Assembly (NCBI RefSeq): GCF_034718895.1
Contig: NZ_JAYERP010000001.1
Span: forward strand, 1,488,001 to 1,552,000
DNA from: Paenibacillus phoenicis
Lineage (GTDB): Bacteria > Bacillota > Bacilli > Paenibacillales > Paenibacillaceae
Direction of reading: 5' to 3'
DNA: 64,000 bases
Part shown: positions 60,623 through 64,000 of the stretch, one piece after another
How positions within the stretch are numbered: the first letter of the stretch is position 1
How the letters are laid out: each line of letters starts with the position of its first letter
The notes under the pieces: model-generated
What the model was told of the DNA's origin: nothing
Seen by the model: only the letters and a program-made list of their open reading frames with translations
Databases searched by the model: none
Made by a program: the position numbers and the translations under genes

Positions 60623-61914
60623 TGGCTCACACCTCCGCTTTGTTGATTGGCCGGCGGCAAAGTGGATAACGTATTGCCGGAACGCTGCGCCTTAAGCCGC
60701 TCGGCATCCACCTTCTTGTTCTTGGCGGTGATCAAGCCGTTTGGCCTGAAGATGGCGACGAGTAACAGGATTACACCAAAGATCAGGCGTTGCATCTTGG
60801 AAGGCGAAATCGAGCTGGGAAGCTGGATGACTCCCTGCAGTGTCAACTGGTTTAACCAGTTGGTGAGCTCCGTCAGCACCTGTAAATTCAGAATTGTAAC
60901 CAATGCCGCGCCGAGTATGACGCCAGGCACGCTGCCCATGCCGCCCAGCAGCACCATCACCAGAATCGTAATCGATTCAAGCAGCGTAAAGCTCGTCGGA
61001 TCGATAAACGTTTGCTTCGCCGCAAACACCACTCCCATCATGCCGGAAAAGGAAGCGCCAATCGCAAAAGCAGTCAGTTTGGTGCGGATGAGCGGAATGC
61101 CCATCGATTGTGCGGCGATCTCGTTCTCCCGAATCGCCTTCCAAGCCCGTCCCAGCCGGGAATGCTCCAACCGTTTCACGCCGAAAATGACGATCGCCAA
61201 TATAAAAAGGACGATAAAGTAAAACTGGTTCGGAAACGTAAAGGATAGACCAAACAAGCTCGGCGGCTGAATCGAGGCCAACCCCATCGCCCCGTTCGTA
61301 ATATTCACCGGTTTATCCAAGTTGTTAAAAATAATCCGGATAATTTCCCCGAACCCAAGCGTAACGATCGCCAGATAGTCGCCCTTGACCCGCAGTACCG
61401 GCAAACCAAGCAGCAGCCCAAACAACGCAGCCATAAAGCCGCCAAGAACGATGAAGATCCAGAACGCGCCTCCAGGCAGCGGAAACAGCTGGCCGGAGAT
61501 AAACTCGTTGGCCTGCGGCGTGGCAAAAATGGCGTACGTATAAGCTCCAACCGCGAAGAACGCAACAAAGCCAAGGTCGAGCAGTCCGGCGAATCCGACG
61601 ACGATGTTCAGCCCTAACGCCATCGCGATGTAAATGCCGCACTGCGTAGCCACCTCCATATACGACTGATGGGCCGGGCCGCCGGAAGTAGCAAACGGAA
61701 TGACCACCAGCAGCAGCGCCGCGCCAACCGCCCATTTGATCGAGGTTCGGAAGGTCGTCAAATACAGCAGCAGCAAGGAGCCAAGTAAGAGGAGAAAGGC
61801 GATTACCGATTTATTCGAAAAATATACGCTTGCCGCCGTAACAATGACAAACAGTGTAAATAACAAAGCTTGGGCAAGTTGGCTTTGGCCCAGCCAGAGC
61901 TTCAGTTGATTCAT
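60619..61914 (-). CDS. livM: Branched-chain amino acid ABC permease LivM
   Basis: The 431-residue permease has ten or so membrane segments, with LNIVVGFAGLLDLGFVAFFA, VLRVKGDYLAIVTLGFGEII, AIRENEIAAQSMGIPLIRTK and VLLGGMGSVPGVILGAALVT. It is about 100 residues longer than the shortest homologues, with extra N-terminal segments as in E. coli LivM. Partner of LivH, ten bases upstream. Confidence 0.94.
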   Translation of the reverse strand: MNQLKLWLGQSQLAQALLFTLFVIVTAASVYFSNKSVIAFLLLLGSLLLLYLTTFRTSIKWAVGAALLLVVIPFATSGGPAHQSYMEVATQCGIYIAMALGLNIVVGFAGLLDLGFVAFFAVGAYTYAIFATPQANEFISGQLFPLPGGAFWIFIVLGGFMAALFGLLLGLPVLRVKGDYLAIVTLGFGEIIRIIFNNLDKPVNITNGAMGLASIQPPSLFGLSFTFPNQFYFIVLFILAIVIFGVKRLEHSRLGRAWKAIRENEIAAQSMGIPLIRTKLTAFAIGASFSGMMGVVFAAKQTFIDPTSFTLLESITILVMVLLGGMGSVPGVILGAALVTILNLQVLTELTNWLNQLTLQGVIQLPSSISPSKMQRLIFGVILLLVAIFRPNGLITAKNKKVDAERLKAQRSGNTLSTLPPANQQSGGVSQ

Positions 61915-61924
61915 GGCAGATCAC

Positions 61925-62908
61925 CTACACTTTCTCTTTCACGGCTTTGCCGAATAACCCTTCCGGCTTGAAAATGAGCACCGCGATCAGGATCAGAAAA
62001 GCGACGACGTCTTTATACTCCCCGCCCAGCGCGCCGCCTGTGATGACGGACAGGTTCGCGGACGAGAACATTTCCAGTACGCCAATGAACAATCCGCCAA
62101 ACATGGCACCCCGGATATTGCCAATGCCGCCAAGTACCGCTGCGGTGAAGGCCTTCATCCCCAGGATAAACCCGATATATGGATCGATGGTGCCATACTG
62201 CTGGGCGAACAGAACGCCGGTCCCGCCGCCAAGCGCCGATCCGATAAAGAAAGTCAGCGCAATCACCTTATTGACATTAATGGACATCAGCGACGCCGTC
62301 TCCCGGTCCTGGGCTACCGCCCGCATGGCGGTTCCCCACTTGGTACGGTTTACGAAAAAATCAAGCCCCGCCATCAGAACGACGGCCACCGCCACAACAA
62401 TGATCGTATTCGACTTTAGAAAGGCGTCGTCAAACCCGCTCCATAAGGAGGATGCGCCTAGCTTCAGATTTTCCCCGTAAAGTGAAATGCCGGTAACGAT
62501 AAAATTTCCGGTACGGAGATCCGCGATAAATCGGACGATGTCCTGCAGCAGAAAGGATACCCCGATCGCTGAAATCAATGAGATGAGCTTGGGAGCCCGG
62601 CGGAGCGGGCGATAAGCCACCCGCTCGATACCGATCCCCAGCAACCCGGTTGACAGCATCGCCATCGCCAGGATCAGAAAATAAGCAAGTGCGGCGGGCA
62701 GCCCGCTGAGCCAACCGGCCGAGTTCATCGTCAGCAAGACTGCGGTGCCCACAAACGCGCCGGTCATAAAGATTTCCCCATGCGCGAAATTAATAAATTC
62801 GAGTATGCCGTAGACCATCGTATAGCCGATGGCCACCACCGCGTAGACTGCACCTAACGTTAATCCGTCCACCAAAACCTGGGGGAGTGTTTGCAGGATC
62901 ATATCCAT
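61925..62908 (-). CDS. livH: Branched-chain amino acid ABC permease LivH
   Basis: The 327-residue permease has about eight membrane segments, with LTLGAVYAVVAIGYTMVYGI, EFINFAHGEIFMTGAFVG, AVAQDRETASLMSINVNKVI and GLDFFVNRTKWGTAMRAVAQ, the LivH signature. It pairs with LivM. AAGGGGT precedes the ATG; it follows the binding-protein gene by 37 bases. Confidence 0.95.
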   Translation of the reverse strand: MDMILQTLPQVLVDGLTLGAVYAVVAIGYTMVYGILEFINFAHGEIFMTGAFVGTAVLLTMNSAGWLSGLPAALAYFLILAMAMLSTGLLGIGIERVAYRPLRRAPKLISLISAIGVSFLLQDIVRFIADLRTGNFIVTGISLYGENLKLGASSLWSGFDDAFLKSNTIIVVAVAVVLMAGLDFFVNRTKWGTAMRAVAQDRETASLMSINVNKVIALTFFIGSALGGGTGVLFAQQYGTIDPYIGFILGMKAFTAAVLGGIGNIRGAMFGGLFIGVLEMFSSANLSVITGGALGGEYKDVVAFLILIAVLIFKPEGLFGKAVKEKV

Positions 62909-62945
62909 TTGTCCTTACCCCTTCTGCGTTATTGCCGTTCGTCGA

Positions 62946-64000
62946 TTACTTCGGCTGTTCGATTTCGGATACCATCGTGCCAGGATAAGTTGGTGAATCG
63001 AATTTATAAATGAAGACCTTGGCATATTCGTTATCGCCTTTGTCGTCAAAGCTGACTTTCGTGGCGATGCCTTCGAAATCGGTTGTCGCCCGGACCGCAT
63101 CACGGACCTGTTCACGGGTTGGCAGTTTGCCGCCGTTGTCTTCGATCGCTTTTTTCACAGCATTCAAAATAATATTCATCGAATCATAGGCATAAGCGGA
63201 GTAGTTCTCCACGGATTTGCCAAACTTCGCTTGATATTTGTCTGCCCAGTCCTTGTTGGATTTCGTAACGTCTGTAGACACGGAGCTGTACGCGACTTCC
63301 GTCAGCTTGTCACCGGCGATGTCCACCATCCCCGAGGAATCGAGCGCATCCCCGCCCATGATCGGCACCGTAATCCCCTTCTCCCGGGCCTGTTTAACAA
63401 TCAATCCGGCCTCGGCATACATCCCGCCGAAGAAGATGAAGTCCGGCTTCTTGCTGAGCACCTGGTTCAGCACGCCGTTAAAGTCCTTCTCACCCACCGT
63501 GATCCCTTCGTATCCGGCGATCGTCGCCCCCAGCTCTTCAGCCGAGCTGAGGAAGGCATCGGCCAACCCTTGGCCATAAGCCGTTTTATCTTGGATCACA
63601 AAAATATTTTTCGCACCCACCGTCTTCACGGCATATTCGGCACCCGCTGGTCCCTGGAAGTCGTCGCGAGCGACAATGCGGTTGGCGATCTTCAGCTTCC
63701 GGTCGGTAAAGTCCGTTGCCGTACTGGCCGGGGACACCATCGGAATACTATATTTCTCATAGACGACCGAGCTCGGAATCGATACCCCGGAGTTCAAATG
63801 CCCAAGCACCGCCAATACCGCTTGATCCGCGCCGATCAATTCGGCGTTGGCGACGCCTTTCTTCGAATCGCCTTGGTCATCGTAAGGAACGAACTGCAGA
63901 TCAAATCCCAGGTCCTTAAACTCAGCCTGACGCTCCTCCAGCGCCATCTGCCCCCCAAGCTTAATCGATTCCCCTTGAATGGCCGAGCCCCCGGATAACG
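62946..64000 (-). CDS. Branched-chain amino acid binding protein LivJ/K, N-terminus outside the window
   Basis: The open frame continues unbroken to the window edge, giving 350 residues without the signal peptide. Text includes GGSAIQGESIKLGGQMALEE, FVPYDDQGDSKKGVANAELI, PSSVVYEKYSIPMVSPASTA, and IMGGDALDSSGMVDIAGDKL, typical of Leu/Ile/Val-binding type-I proteins. An ATG at 63947 is internal, not the start. First gene of the livKHMGF operon. Confidence 0.93.
   Translation of the reverse strand, partial: LSGGSAIQGESIKLGGQMALEERQAEFKDLGFDLQFVPYDDQGDSKKGVANAELIGADQAVLAVLGHLNSGVSIPSSVVYEKYSIPMVSPASTATDFTDRKLKIANRIVARDDFQGPAGAEYAVKTVGAKNIFVIQDKTAYGQGLADAFLSSAEELGATIAGYEGITVGEKDFNGVLNQVLSKKPDFIFFGGMYAEAGLIVKQAREKGITVPIMGGDALDSSGMVDIAGDKLTEVAYSSVSTDVTKSNKDWADKYQAKFGKSVENYSAYAYDSMNIILNAVKKAIEDNGGKLPTREQVRDAVRATTDFEGIATKVSFDDKGDNEYAKVFIYKFDSPTYPGTMVSEIEQPK

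Overview
The window looks like a chromosomal segment of an aerobic, spore-forming member of the Bacillales, most likely Paenibacillus or a close relative. The support is: a four-gene GerA-type spore germinant receptor operon behind a promoter matching the sigma-G consensus; a T-box leader; strong AGGAGG-type ribosome binding sites; lipoprotein signal peptides; a YesM/YesN-type two-component pair; parE/parC in tandem; and moderately GC-rich coding sequence with AT-rich intergenic stretches. No phage, transposase, integrase or CRISPR array was seen.

Layout. 1-6.9 kb: the end of a GNAT gene, an archaeal/fungal-type aspartate-semialdehyde dehydrogenase behind a T-box leader, a glycosidase gene remnant, an isochorismatase-like hydrolase with an MFS pump and an AraC regulator, an unknown membrane protein, a lipoprotein, and a decayed ABC-ATPase fragment. 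6.9-12.7 kb: housekeeping and stress genes (thioredoxin-like, YnfA, serine hydrolase, YfbR-like HD protein, YbaK deacylase, UMF1 transporter, AlkC DNA glycosylase). 12.8-16.4 kb: a GntR/FadR regulator divergent from glcD-glcF (2-hydroxyacid oxidation). 16.5-25.3 kb: a peptidoglycan amino-sugar salvage locus read on the minus strand: an RpiR regulator (MurR-like), then murQ, a sugar-binding lipoprotein, two ABC permeases, anmK, a NamZ-family exo-muramidase without a signal peptide, and an amino-sugar kinase. 25.6-32.1 kb: a VOC protein, an HD-GYP protein, a GerA C-terminal fragment and the ger operon (A-C-small D-B). 32.1-43.7 kb: ABC ATPase, GNAT, a broken ABC exporter, rRNA methyltransferase-like and RluA-like genes, MarR, ilvE, LysR, a zinc/HhH protein, and parE-parC. 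43.7-49.5 kb: an ABC-2 exporter, an SGNH hydrolase, tRNA-Lys(CUU), DUF4178-pspA, an intergenic repeat cluster and a CAP protein. 49.6-58.1 kb: a galactose-type mglBAC importer preceded by a response regulator, a histidine kinase and a sugar-binding lipoprotein. 58.3 kb to the end: a permuted NlpC/P60-like protein and a livKHMGF branched-chain amino-acid importer whose first gene runs off the window.

How it works together. The most distinctive system is the salvage locus. It appears built to import wall-derived amino sugars by an ABC route, cleave MurNAc glycosides inside the cell, phosphorylate MurNAc/GlcNAc and anhydro-MurNAc, and feed MurNAc-6-phosphate to MurQ. This differs from the Bacillus subtilis arrangement, in which NamZ is secreted and uptake is by the MurP phosphotransferase system. 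The mgl region resembles a three-component sugar sensor next to the importer it may control. Three decayed genes (glycosidase, DrrA-like ATPase, ABC exporter) and one GerA fragment show gene loss in the accessory stretches. All functional statements are homology-based readings of the sequence; none has been tested by database search.
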